A stretch of DNA of 64,000 nucleotides. Origin: Tamarix chinensis (lineage: Eukaryota; Streptophyta; Magnoliopsida; Caryophyllales; Tamaricaceae). Shown piece by piece: positions 22,961-35,367 of the stretch (position 1 is its first letter; the number at the start of each line of letters is the position of its first letter). The stretch lies in NCBI GenBank assembly GCA_030549775.1, contig CM060180.1:90780672-90844671 (forward strand), written 5' to 3'. A model generated the notes under the pieces. That model did no database searches. It was not told where the DNA came from and was given only the letters and a program-made list of their open reading frames with translations. Both the position numbers and the translations under genes were made by a program.

Positions 22961-25634
22961 GGTGAGGCTACATGGGATTCTCATTAAAATATTCAAATTA
23001 ATTTATAAACAATCAAAGGTTAAATCGAAAAATAAAAATTTATAGAAAAAATTCAAATTAAAATTGAGCACAAAAAAACAATCAAGTCAGGTGAACCAGC
23101 TAAATGATATAACAAAACTAATTGATTGGTTTTTACCAATGGAATAATATGTTTGAACTAGTTGGCTAGTTCTTATAGACCTATATCAAAACATAGAAAA
23201 TGAACCAATCAATTAGTTTCTACATAAACCAAGTCTCTTAAATTTAATTCATTTCCCAAACCCTTTTGAAAACTAATCTCAAAGCATATCTAAAATATAA
23301 TCAAGCATACCTAAATTATAATTAAACATACAACTAAGCCTTGATTAATCATACTCAAATCATAATCATATAATTGAAATAACATACATCCTACACCCTA
23401 AAAGGTAGGGGCATTACATTATGACTCTCTAAAAATCCTTTATAAAAAAGGTATAACATATCCCCAATTCTAGATGAAGATTGGGAAGGGAATCAAATAA
23501 ACACAAAATATATATCGTGAATTCCAGTAGAACTAGTTGATTGATTTTGGTATTAATTGAGTGGTTCATTGAAACTAACGAAAACAAATACACAATTTAT
23601 CAGTCAATTGATTTATCATACATTTCAGCTAATCTATGTTTATATTCATTTAAACTTTAAATATAATATACAATGCTTTTATGTATAGGGCATTAAATTG
23701 TATGAATCATCTTATGTTTGGTGTTATAACTCTAAACACCCAATTTAGATTAATATTGGAATATTTTTGTGTTAAATACTAATATGGTAATGAGATTTTG
23801 TTTAAGCCTATTTTAATAGCTCTTGTATTAGTTAGTTAGGATTTAATAGGCGGGTTGACCTTATAATTTCTTTATAATCAATACCTTTCTTAGGTATGGA
23901 CGTATCCTTAGGTTAGGACTACTACTATGGCTGGTGGTCATGGCATTAGTTAACCAAGTCGAGTTAGTGAGGTATCCTAGTACAAGCTCCTTAGAACCTT
24001 GCATTTTCATGGTATAGTGGGAGTGTTTATTCTAAAAGAACCATAGAGGGAGTTTATTAGGTCATTAAGAATGTTAATGAAAAATTAAAAATCTAACGCA
24101 CACTATATAGTAGTATGAAAATAGAATTTCTCTACATCCGCTACCAAAATAGTTTACTTTTTAGATTTTTAACCTCATGTGTGCTTTATTGATGATAATT
24201 CATCTCTTAGTTTATAAGTATACAATTTTAATGATCTTCTTGGATTTGATTTACAATTTTACCCAATTATCTTATCTAGATTTTTGGATCTACTAATCCA
24301 ATGACCTCTCTCAATAATGCTAGGTAACACATAACCTTAATATAATAAGTTTTGAAGAGAATTGTGGTTGATTACAAAGTATCTCACAATTGATACTAAT
24401 ATGAAATTTAAGAAACAATTTGTGAGTCTAATCTAGCTAGATGAAGTAGATTTTACAATCACAAAAAAAAAAGTCTAGCTAAGTAGAGTGATCATAAATA
24501 CTTTTGAAAATTTCTCAACTTAAGATGAATTTGAAAGTGAGTTATTGAGAATTAATTGTAATTAGCAGTATAGAATTAAGGTATAAGAGTGATGAGAGCT
24601 CAAAATTTGTTTCTATTATGACTTATAAATGCTATTTATACTTGCTGAACAATGTAGTCATTGGTAGAAAAAGCATTTATGCAAGTAACAGGTAGAATTA
24701 TAACATTTAATGCTGACCAATCAATCAATTAAGAGCTCTAGTTGATTGGCTACTATAGCTACTCAATTATTTGGTAAAACAAGTTAAAGGATTATGCTTA
24801 TACCTTATGTAAAAGTGTTACCATTACATAAATTAAATGATTGGTTATTGAACCAATTGATTGGTTTTTGCTACACATTTATGGTCTTATGGACATATAT
24901 TTGCAGTTGAACGGTTTAAAAAATTAGTCGATGTGTCATACTAGCCAATTGATTTATTTGCTCAAACTAGTGGATTGATTTAGTTCCTCAGGCAAAACTA
25001 TTTCACATTTTATCTAAAATTCTATTTTTGTTGGTCAAACTAGTTGATCTATTTTTAGAACTAATTAATCCACTCAAAGTGTTCAAAAAGCAAAGTGGGT
25101 TTTTTGTAGGAATAAAACCCATCATGAAATTAGTCAAACTAGTTGACTGGTTTATGACCTAGTTGATAGATTTGATGAAATCAATCAAAGTGATCAAATA
25201 GTGGCAAAATGGATTTATGCAAGAATAAAACCAATTGCCTGGTTAGTCAAACAAGTTGACCGATTTATGCAGTAATTGATTAGTTTGATGAAGCCAATCA
25301 AAATATTCAAATAGGGGTAAAACCATTCTTATCAGGATTGAAAGTGTACAATAACTAGTTGATTGGTTTTACAACTAGTCGATTGGTTTAGAGTTTTCTT
25401 TTGAAAGTTTAAACTCTTGGCTTGGAATCATAAACAAGTTGATTGATTTTAGGTGGAACTAAACATGTTCAAAACACTTTAAAAAGGATTTGGGATTTAA
25501 ACGCAATAAATAATTGATATTAAACAAAATCTAAGGGAGTTTTTAAAACCAAAAGTGTTATATTCAAACAACTTTACATGATAACATAAATCTTGTAATA
25601 TACACCATGAGGTCTTGAGTCCTGGTAGATTGAT
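22960..25634. repeat. Repeat DNA rich in ACTAGTTGATTGG-type motifs
   Basis: No gene is seen. At least fourteen variants of ACTAGTTGATTGG or its reverse complement lie between 24700 and 25460, with more at 23080-23240 and 23520-23640. Such motif-rich non-coding DNA is usual for plant LTRs or LTR-element spacers. Sequence on the far side of the CACTA insertion (30960-32190) probably belongs to the same host element; 32173-32188 ends in GGGGTGTTACA, an LTR-like terminus. Confidence 0.55.
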
Positions 25635-25948
25635 CACTACAAAATAATTGCCTTTTGCCAACAGAAACTTAGGCACATATACTTTTTCTGTTGGTAAAAG
25701 TAACTAATACCAACAGATAATTTTCTGTAGGCAATAATGTAGTTTTTCCCACAGAAATTTTTTATCTGTTGGTATTAATATGTTATGCCAACAGATCTTT
25801 TACCATCACTTATATCTGTGGTTATTAGTAATATTATACCAACAGAACTAATACCCACATTTACATCTGTTGGTATTAGTGTTTATGAAATTCAACAATA
25901 ATATTTATTTTTATATAATTTTAATAATGATTAATTCTATTCTTTTTA

Positions 25949-25991
<43 letters not shown>

Positions 25992-26340
25992 GTCATTATT
26001 AGAAATAATAGTTTACATATTTTATTATTAATTATTATTTTATTTCTAATTTTTTATATTAATATTGTTCATAATGGTGTCTTTTAACAATTATAATGAA
26101 ATAATATATATTATATCTACTACCATTTACTATTAAATTAATTTATTATTAAATACTACCAATTATCATTCAAATCTATATTATCTTAAAAATAATAAAT
26201 ATTATCAATAATCATTCACATTATTAATAATATATTAGTAATTATTAGATGCTATTATTAATTTATTTAAAATAATGATTCATATTATTCTTATTAATAT
26301 AATTCTTTATTAATGATTACTAAGAATAATTATTTTAGGA

Positions 26341-26371
<31 letters not shown>

Positions 26372-26619
26372 TTAATAAAAAATATTATTACTAATTGTTG
26401 GAAATTGTGATTAATATTTACATTATTCATATTTGTATTTATTTCCCATTATTAATTATTTTTAATAATAATTATTATTTTATTATAAATTATGATGAAT
26501 ATTATCTTAATAATACATTATAAAATATTAATTTCGATTAAATTTAATCTATTTAAAATTATATTTTTGACATAAATTCTTTTAAATATTTGAAAAAGAA
26601 AAAAAAAAGAATAGCAGCA

Positions 26620-27040
26620 GCTCTCGCCCCTTATTTGACATAAATAATTGACAAATTCTAACAATAACACACGCATGCTGCCCCCGCCCCTTATTCCCTT
26701 TCCTGTTTGAGTCTCAACAACACCACATTTCTTCTGAGTCTCGACGCCTCCACCTCCCTCCCTTAGTTCCTGTGGTTCGTTGTCGAGCGACCGTCGCACA
26801 CCGCCTCGCCGCCGCTCGACCGTGCCGCCAGAGCTCCCTGTCGTCGCACACGGCAGCATCAGGGGAGCAGCAGCAGCGGAACAGCAGTAGTGGAAGGGCA
26901 GCAGCGGCGCGCCACCGGCCGGACAACTCCAGCGTCGGTCGGCCACTAGCGATTGCTCCTCTCCCACCGACGAAGCTCCGCCGCCCTTTACCTGCATTGA
27001 TTTGGCTTATTTCGTTTGGTATAATTTCCCGAAACCCTAA
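26620..27040 (+). promoter_or_regulatory. GC- and CpG-rich island, possible 5' region of the CACTA gene
   Basis: A GC-rich stretch with many CpGs (26740-27000) lies in otherwise strongly AT-rich transposon DNA, about 1.1 kb upstream of the first visible exon. It ends near a telobox-like AAACCCTAA at 27032. Open frames exist on both strands but are Ala/Arg/Ser-rich low-complexity. It could be promoter and 5' UTR, a first exon, or captured host DNA; I cannot decide. Confidence 0.4.
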
Positions 27041-27239
27041 TTTTTTGTTTTGATTAATTATGAAAGAATGTGCTTTAATTAAGCTAAATTAGTTATTTAA
27101 TTAAGTATATATGTATTGTATGATTGAATTGGATATGCTAATTATGTGATATATGTTGATTTTTGGAATTTGTGATTATTGACCCGGTTATGTCCGGATA
27201 TGTTGGATTCGGTTGATTAAGCTATTTGGGATAATTTGA

Positions 27240-27660
27240 TTATGCATTATACTTTAAAATATACTTAATTTCGTATTGGAATTGTCAATTTAAGAAAATT
27301 GTGCGAAATTATTCAGAATTTGATTTTTACGTCAAATCCTTGCGAATTTAAATTGAATTGTATAATTGAGTTATTTTATTAAATTGATTATACAATTTGT
27401 AATAGAATATGTTTAATTTCATTTCGGAACCGTCAATTTAAATATTTTGGCAAGATTTGACCGAATTTATAGTACGGGCTCAAAAACGCTTATTATGTTA
27501 AATTGGGTATTTTTTTATTTTTTTAATCAATTGAGTATATAATATGTTATAAAATAGGTCTTATTACATTTCAAAACATTTAATTTAAATAAATTAATAA
27601 AATTTGACCAAGTTGTATTTTAACACGTTCAATTTGGATTTATTGGTTTGAATGATCCGG
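27240..27660 (+). repeat. Three diverged repeats of about 150 bases
   Basis: Units starting near 27255, 27412 and 27558 share the order TTAATTTCxxxTxGGAA, GTCAATTTAA, AAATTTGACC-like and an ACG-containing end. They lie in the presumed intron or 5' region of the CACTA gene. Confidence 0.45.
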
Positions 27661-28140
27661 ATTTGTATTTTGGACTTTAAAACCCTAAGTTTTGGGAATA
27701 GATTATGAAATCAATTAAATTGAGTTAAAATCAGCTAGCTTTGATTTAAAATCAATTAAATGAAGTTTTTAACTTATCATTTGGATCAATTTTATAAAAT
27801 TGATTGATTTGATATTTTGGGGTTGTAAGCCCTAATTGTGTAAGTGATTTTTACATATGTATACTAGTTAATTTATAGTTTTTTGGTTTCTCTTTGGTCA
27901 TTTTGCTTAAGGTTTTGATTTGGTGATAGGTTGCTTGTATGATTTGTGGGTTTATGGGTCTTTTTCTAGGGCTTTTGAGCTACAAGTGCTCAAAGCTAAT
28001 GCTTTATAGCCTAATGTACTTGGTTTTTCCTTTTATGCCTATAATGGCCTAACATTCTTTTGGTTATCTCTAAGATTTTGTGTTAATGTAGCTATATTAT
28101 CTTTTTTTATTGGTTCATAATATGCAGCATAATTTTTTTA

Positions 28141-29968
28141 CTTTCCTGAAAATCGAGAGCCATATAAGTGGGCATTGGGTAAAATCCATGAAGCTTGGAG
28201 ATCTCATAAGTCTGAGTTGAAGGTGGTTCATTTTGATGGAAAAACATACAATCAAGCAATACATTCTAGGCCAAAGGAAATACCCGAGACTATGTGGTTA
28301 GAGATGGTAAAATTTTGGGAATCTCCAAAAGGCAAGGTAGTGATTTCTCATTTAATTATTAAAAAAAAATAGGCTATGACTATGATAGTTTGATTAGTTT
28401 ATTTTTTATACTAATATTTTTTTCTCATATTGCTTAGGAAGAAGTCAAAGAGGGATTCTCAATCGTGCAAAGTTAAAAATGTGTTCATATACTGGTTCAA
28501 AGAGCTTTGCACGCATCCGAGCGGAAGAAAAGGTAGGTATATAATTAATTCATCTACGCAATACCAAATTTAATTTACTTTGTATACTTGATATACAATT
28601 TCATATGTGTTTTGATTAGGAAAAAATGGGGAAAGAACCCGATGAAATGGAAATGTGGTTGAAAACTCATGAACCCAAAAAGGGTTCTAAGCTTAATGAT
28701 GCTTCTGCTGCAACAAGAGTATGTTTTTAATCTATTTTAATTTTTGGGTTATATATATATATATATATATATGTATGCGAATCTACCTCATCTACTGCCC
28801 ATTAATAGCATTGATTTATACTTTACAGAAAGCGATTATGGATGAGATGACTGCACTTCCAGAAGGATGTGATGCTAATGCTCGACGTGAAATATTCAAA
28901 AAGGTAGTGGGAGAAGATAGGAATGGATATGCAAAAAACTTTGGTCTTGGTGTAAAAGTTCCACGATCCCACAAAAGAAGATGTGCTTTTGAGGAGGAGC
29001 GAGCTAAAAGGATCAAATCCGAGTCTAGAGTTGAGAAGTTAGAAAAGGATCTCCTTGAGACTAAAGACCAAGTAGGATATCTAACTGGTATAATGCATAC
29101 ATTATTAGAGAATCAAGTAAGTTCCTCACTAAATGTTGATAATTTTTTTACATTTCTCACGCAACACATTTATTTTGGGTATATTTTTTTTTACCTCTAA
29201 AATAGTGCATAGATGAATATATGAGAATATTAGGGGTCATATAGTGATTAGATTGGGTAAATATGGTATGTACATCTCTTCTCTTTCAATCTCAGCTAAT
29301 GTGCCACTTCGACTCCGATTGGAAGAAGTGTTGTATGCTAATTGATTTCCTACGATATTTTTAAAAAATTTAGAAAGTAGGTACGAAAGAAAATGATAAA
29401 AATATTTATACGCGCGCGCACACTCGCACGTATATATTATATATATTTTAATAAAAATAGACCAAATCTACTAAAATAAAGATAGAAAAATAAAATAAAA
29501 TTATAAAACTATTACCTATATTAGTTGTCTAGTCAACGCTCTTTCTCCAATTAATTTCTTTATCTAATCACTGTCCTTACTCTTGTTAACCTATCTTAGC
29601 TGACCTCTTGAAAAGTTCTAAGTTTATGTCTCGTTATAGGTTCTCAAAATATTTATTAGAAGAGGAATCCTAGTAAATTATTATAAATAGTTAAATATTA
29701 AATAAATTATGCAATCCAAACCTAGAAGATAGTTTCCGTACCAATCTTATGCAAAAACCCAAACAAAAAAAACTTTGGATATGTATATACTCAATTAAAG
29801 AGTACAAACTCTCATCATCTAGCTTTTTGATATGAATTTAGATTAATATGATTAAGTTAATTGTATATATATTTTTAGGGAAAACATGTTGACGATTATT
29901 ATCAAATGGAGGATGACAAGAATGAAAAGGATGACACTGAAGAGGAGAATGAAGAAAATGATGTTTGA
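28141..29968 (+). pseudogene. CACTA-associated transposase_24-like gene, five visible exons
   Basis: Exons with consensus GT-AG borders give a protein of the plant transposase Ptta/En/Spm family (PF03004 type): exon about 28141-28336 (EPYKWALGKIHEAWRSHKSE), exon 28438-28532 (NRAKLKMCSYTGSKSFARIR), exon 28620-28718 (EMEMWLKTHEPKKGSKLNDA), exon 28829-29116 (LPEGCDANARREIF, then a charged coiled-coil EKLEKDLLETKDQVGYL-type tail) and last exon 29879-29968 with an acidic end. Exons 2 to 5 join in phase. Exon 1 to exon 2 is out by one base, which suggests a small frameshift or an error in my border. Upstream exons are likely but were not found. The function of the family is not firmly known; it is linked to CACTA elements. 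Confidence 0.75.
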
Positions 29969-29974
29969 TGCGTT

Positions 29975-30245
29975 TTTATAAAAACGCTTTTGTGAGTCGG
30001 CTTATGAAGACGACTGATGCTTTTGTTTGTTAGCTTACGAATATGATCGATATTTTTGTATATCAAATTATGAAGATGCCCGATGTTTTTTTATATATGT
30101 TAGCTAACGAAGATGCTCGGTGCTTTTGCTCATAAGCTTACGAAGATGGTCGATGATTTTGTATATCAGCATATGAAGATGTTTTTGTATAATAGCCGAT
30201 GATTTTGTATATCAATGTATGAAGATATTTTTATATAATAGTTTA
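29975..30245 (+). repeat. Degenerate tandem repeats of about 50 bases
   Basis: Five or six imperfect copies of a unit with TACGAAGATG, TCGATG and TTTTGTATAT follow the stop codon of the CACTA gene, so they would lie in its 3' UTR. No open frame spans them. Confidence 0.65.
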
Positions 30246-30499
30246 TGCTATAAGTCGTTTATATAGTATTGTACTTAAAGGACTGTTATGCCTTTGGGAG
30301 CTAAGCAACTAATTATTTTGTACTACACAATGATAATTATATATGGTGTAGTTAATTATATATATATATATAGATATATAAGCATAAATTGTTACTATAG
30401 GTGGATATTGTATATTTGATATTTTCTATGTTTTGGCCGGTATAGGTTTTACCAATACACACACACACACACACACACACAGGGTTAATATGTATATCC

Positions 30500-30950
30500 A
30501 ACAATATATATATGTTGGTAATAAGTTTTAGTAACAGATATAATATTGTGTTTAATACTTTTACACACAGATATGATTGTGTGGTTATTTATTTTTATCA
30601 CATATATAATTTTGTGCCTAATACTGCTAGTCACAGATATTATTTTGTGGGTAATAGTTTTAGTTACAGATATTATTTTGTGGGTAATGCTTTTAGTCAC
30701 AGATATTATTTTGTGGTTATTACTTTTACTTACAGATATAAATGTGGGCATAAGTTTTACTAACAGATAAATATCTATGGGCATTATCAATTATTCCCAA
30801 CAGATGATACATATCTGTGGGTAAAACTTTTAAGCACAAAGTTTTTACCCACAATTTTGTCACAAAAAAAATATCTGTTGGTAAAAGCTTTTGCCAACAG
30901 AAAAATAGCTTTTACCAACAGATAAGGCCCTGTTGGCACAAATAATTTAT
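30500..30950 (+). repeat. Right subterminal repeats of the CACTA element
   Basis: A tandem unit of about 36 bases containing ACAGATATTATTTTGTGG recurs at 30590-30740, followed by ACCAACAGAT-type motifs up to the TIR. The open frames on both strands here are by-products of the repeats. Confidence 0.85.
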
Positions 30951-30959
30951 TTTGTAGTG

Positions 30960-33540
30960 ATATAATCTTCTCTTGTGCTTTGAAACTTGATTTCTCTTTT
31001 AAATTTTGCATTTGATAATTGATTTGGATAAGTGTGGTTTGGTGTCCTTATAATCAAATAGTTCATATACGCTTAAAAAATATGTTAACTTCTTTAAACC
31101 CATTTTTAATTATTAAAACAAGGTTTAAGATATTAATTGACCTAAAAGATCAACATATCCCAATAGAGGGTCATGTATAAGCTTAGCTAGAAAGGAATTA
31201 AACTATGGTGGAAGAGGTAACCCTTGTTACAACCTCTCAACTATAATGACCTTTATTGTGGTATGACATTAAACTAAGGTAGGTGAGGTAATCCAAGTAA
31301 AAGCCTTTGAGCTTTGATGGCCATTGATGCATTTGGAGTTATCACCTAAACACCCATTTATAAGGTGTGGATTCCTTAGTTGTGTTTAGGTGTAACCACT
31401 TTAAAACACCCTAGTTGGATACATCCATGAATTTTGTTCATGGGAGAGAATTAGGTGTGGTCACTAGAAGATCTCTAAAAATAGAATTATGTGGTCATGT
31501 AATGAGTTGACAATATTATGGTTATGTATCCCTTGGGGATGTACAAAGTTGCTTTACGTTGCAAATATGCCTTGTTTATGTGCTTAAGCATCATCCTTGC
31601 TATACCATGTTTCCTTTGAAGCCTTATGTGCACAATGTGGTTGTTATTCATGGGTGATAGCATGATATTACATGTTGTTATCATACCATGATCTTATGTG
31701 AACCATGTTTATGTATACAAAGAAGATAGATCTTACTTAGTATGTCCCTATACCAATACTATCCTTTTATGGTCATTGCCTATAGGTGACACTGCTGTAG
31801 GATGTTTATGCCATATGCTACTTTTCATGGGTGAGTTCTTATAACATACGGTTAGTCTAATCCAATGTTTGGTTATTTTACCACTCATTTATATTTCTTT
31901 TTTTCGTTCACTATTTTCAAATACTCTTTTTTCCTATGCTCTCGGATTTCTTATTTTATAAAAATTTATCACCAATATATAGTTTATATACATACATCTC
32001 TTTTGTGCATCTTTGATCATTTTACATGGTTTTATCATCATTTTTAGCCTTTTTTGAATATGAGTTAGTTGTACAACTACACCTCTCTTCATGATCGACG
32101 TGTTGGTAATATCCCTAGTTTTAGTTTTGTTTGATTCTACATTATTTTGAAATAATTTTTTTTAGTTGGAAAATTAGGGGTGTTACATTGTCAGCTACTA
32201 CTCGAGGGAAAGAAAGATTAGGATTTTAAATGGTTGAAGGGTGAAACAAGTAGATTTTGGGTAAAGGCAAGATGATTAATTAGGTTTAAAAGGTTAAAGA
32301 AGGATTAAAAAACTAATCTTATAAAAATTAGGGTTAGAGGAATATGGGTCATTACTTTATTAACCTATTTTCTCATAGAAACAATGATTTCTTTCATTAC
32401 CATTTTAAAAGCATAATAAGGCATGTCTTCCCAAAGTAAGAATTAGTTGTTAGTTTCTAACCTTTTTATCATTATTGTATCTTAATTATTATTCTTTTGA
32501 AAATAAACTAAGGTTCATTTAGCCATCATGAAACTCAAGACGAATGACTCTTTTCTATATAGGGGTTGGTCTAGTAAGAATGGAAGAGATACCATCTCAT
32601 TGATACATATTAATTTTCTTTGTTTTAGGAGTCTTTCAAGCCTAACATTAAAGGTTGAAAGTTCATAGAAAAAGCTCTAAAATCTTCCAACTAAGACATT
32701 GAGGGTCTTAGGTTAATTAGATCAAGGAGGAAGTGAACCCTTATGTGAAACCTAAGATCAATTCTCTATCATTATTTAACTATTGATTGGTTTTCTCCAT
32801 TGGTGTAAGCCAACCAATCCACCATCCATCTAGTATCAAACCTTATTTCTATCTATCGTATGCATAAGTCTTTTTCATCATGGACATGTAATACTTTACT
32901 ACTATTGTTGAGTATGCTCCTATTATACTTTATCAATATCCATGCCATTTACTAATTGACAAGATGTTACATATTAGGTAATCTATCTTCTTCATAAGTA
33001 GAGTAGTTAAGTTGTAACTAGACTAGATTCTCATTTTGTTAATTTTTGACACATAACTTAGCCTTTAATTCTCTATGAAGGATTATGAATGATTCATGAG
33101 AAATACAACATGATTTTGATGTATGAACCCCATGTTTAGACAAGGTTGCCACACAATTCGCATCTTACTACTAGTAGTAGGAAGCATTCTATTACTTACG
33201 GCGGCAAATTTCATAAATTACTCACTTCATTTTACAATAGAAGGCCAATAATTGTTTAGCACACATACTAAAAGTATTAAATTTTAGAGTATGTGATACA
33301 TAAATTGACTAAAATGCTTGTATTGGAACTTGAACAATTTTGTTGTTATGAGATATATTAATGAGGTGAGAGAGGGTAAGTTAAGAAACATAATAATAAG
33401 TTTTTTATTGGAAGAATAAGGAGGAATTATATTATGGCACAAAAAAAATAATTATAAGTCATCTATCGCAAAATAGAGTAAAATATAGCATAGAGAGGAA
33501 TGTATATAATTGTCAACAAGATACATAATATAAAAGGCTG
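30960..33540. other. Repeat debris between the CACTA element and the LINE fragment
   Basis: No gene is seen. 30960-32190 looks LTR-like: it has two diverged copies of a unit near 31192-31260 and 31265-31333 and ends GGGGTGTTACA at 32188. 32190-33540 is AT-rich with no feature I can name. Confidence 0.5.
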
Positions 33541-33544
33541 TCAT

Positions 33545-34890
33545 TCTCCCACTCATAGGTAGGAGTGTTGTTATCCATAATATCTCCATCGTAAGATCCA
33601 TATCCATTGTGTTCCTTCCCATCGCCCCATATCAGCTACCTTCTCCTCTTGTTGGCATGACACACTAAATAGCCTAGGGAAAATAATTCGCAATGCTCCT
33701 GATCCTGTCCAATCATCATGTCAGAAGCTAACAAAGCTCCCATCCCCAACAACAAAAGACAACCCCTCTTTTAGGATAGGGTCCCCACTTCCCCCCTTTG
33801 CTATGTCTACCCACAGGCCACGACGACCAACCTCACCGACTCACAAGACTATGCATACCCCCACTTCAGCCCCTATAATGAATTGAGGATATCACGTTCT
33901 TTCACGAAACACCATCAACAGTATAATACCTCCACCACCATCTGAATAACAACACATTATTCATCATGGTTAGGTCTCCCACTCCGAGACCTCCCAAGCA
34001 TTTGGGTCTCTGAATCACATTCCACCTGACTAAAGGTAAGTTTTTCCGGTCTCCATTCTGACTCCAAAAAAAATTACGCTGAATGCTAATAATTTCTTTG
34101 ACCACGCCCTTCAAAATCCTAAATAGACTCATATAATACATGGGTAGGCTGCTCAGAACACTTTTGATCAGAACCAATCTCCCTGTTCTAGAAAGAATTT
34201 TTGACTTCCACCCTGCTAGCCTCTGTTTCACTTTATGAATCACCGGTTTCCAAGTTTGACTTCTTCCCGCTTTTGCCCCTAATGGAAGGCCCAAGTACAT
34301 GGAAGGTAACTTACCAATGGCACATCCTAGAATATCAACTGCCTCCCTTTGGAATTGTTCATCTACGCCAAGGCCTATAAGCTCTATTTTCTCAAAGTTC
34401 ACCCCCAGGCCCGAGATCAAGAAGAAGCAATCAAGCAGTCTCCTCCAATTTTTTATGTTCTCTGTAGATGTCTTACAGAAGATCATCGTGTCATCAGCAA
34501 ACTGGAGATGAGTGACATGACACTTATGTCTCCCTACTCTTAAGCCTTGAATCAGTCCCTTGTCAACACCTCTTCTGATAATCTGGCTAAATGCCTCCAC
34601 CGCTAGCACAAAGAAGAACGAAGACATCAGATCCCCTTGTCTAAGCCCCTTGCCCATATAGAATGGAAGAGTAGGGGTCCCATTCATGAGGATCGATATA
34701 CTAGCAGTCAAAATACACTCCTTAATCCATCCCGTGAATACACCACCGAAGCCATAATCCTCAAAATATCATCCACAAAATCCCTTCTGATATCTTGCAC
34801 TATCTTTTCCTTGTCTTGGTGGAAGTCAACCCACCCACCGATTCATCTTTGCTTAAACCAAATTAGATTTTCTTGTACACCATCAAGATA
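33545..34890 (-). pseudogene. LINE (L1-type) reverse transcriptase fragment
   Basis: The main frame (34711-33902) holds GKGLRQGDLMSSFFFVLAVE, LQFADDTMIF (FADD, the L1-type RT active site), PSMYLGLPLGAK, WKSKILSRTGRLVLIKSVL and NFFWSQNGDRKNLPLVRWN, the order expected for a plant L1 RT and its C-terminal end. Homology continues in other frames down to about 33545 (SFVVGDGSFVS, GALRIIFPRLFSVS). Upstream, RDFVDDILRIM at about 34760-34790 is in another frame. The 5' half (endonuclease) and 3' end are missing. Frameshifts make it inactive. Confidence 0.88.
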
Positions 34891-35367
34891 GAGGGAGAAT
34901 ATAGAGAAGGGATCCTCTTCCGAAAAACAGAAGCTCTCTAGATTAAGCTTATAGTTTAGTGTTGGTTAAGCCTTAAGGAAGAACACAATGGTGATTAAAA
35001 AAAACATATATACCGTGGTTTCAAAGCGGTACGTATCTAAGTAAAGAGTAAGCGGAAATCGTCATAATTAAAAAAAATAAAAAATTGAATAGAAAGTGCT
35101 ATATATATATATATATATACAGAGACGTATGAATTAAATGTCCACGTACATCTTACAAACTAAAAACTCCAGCCGCGGCGTACTAGCTCTTACTAGTATT
35201 GGAGAAACAAGACTTTGCCACCAGACACGGAGTAGTAAAAAACAAAACACAGCTATTAATCGTGCCAGACTTCCCAAGAGGGAAGAGATTGGTGAACAAC
35301 AGCAGCGGATCCATTTAATGGTCATTGGCACATACACATTATTACCTTAGACAAATCGCTCAACTTA
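34891..35367. other. Gap between LINE fragment and TMM gene
   Basis: This holds the 3' flank of the minus-strand TMM gene and a short (TA)n run at 35099-35120. On the minus strand a frame at 35337-35134, in the same phase as TMM, encodes a hydrophobic stretch (LLGSLARLIAVFCFLLLRV) after the stop codons of TMM. Confidence 0.5.

Larger units (their letters stand above)
25635..30959 (+). mobile_element. CACTA (En/Spm-type) transposon
   Basis: The element starts CACTACAAAATAATT at 25635 and ends with the inverted form, closing in TTTTGTAGTG at 30959. Both subterminal regions (25650-25880 and 30500-30950) carry many copies of ACCAACAGAT and CACAGATAT-type repeats in both orientations, as CACTA elements do. 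Length is 5325 bases. The 3-base flanks are GAT and ATA, so no clean target duplication is visible. It carries a PF03004-like gene (28141-29968) but no TNPD-type transposase was found. Confidence 0.88.

Noticed and set aside
26518..27053. Overlapping frames on both strands in the CpG-rich island
   Set aside because: Low-complexity Ala/Arg/Ser stretches in several frames at once; GC-rich DNA gives few stops. Kept only as a possible regulatory island.
30485..30790. Repetitive 101-codon minus frame and plus partners
   Set aside because: Translation of the CACTA subterminal repeats.
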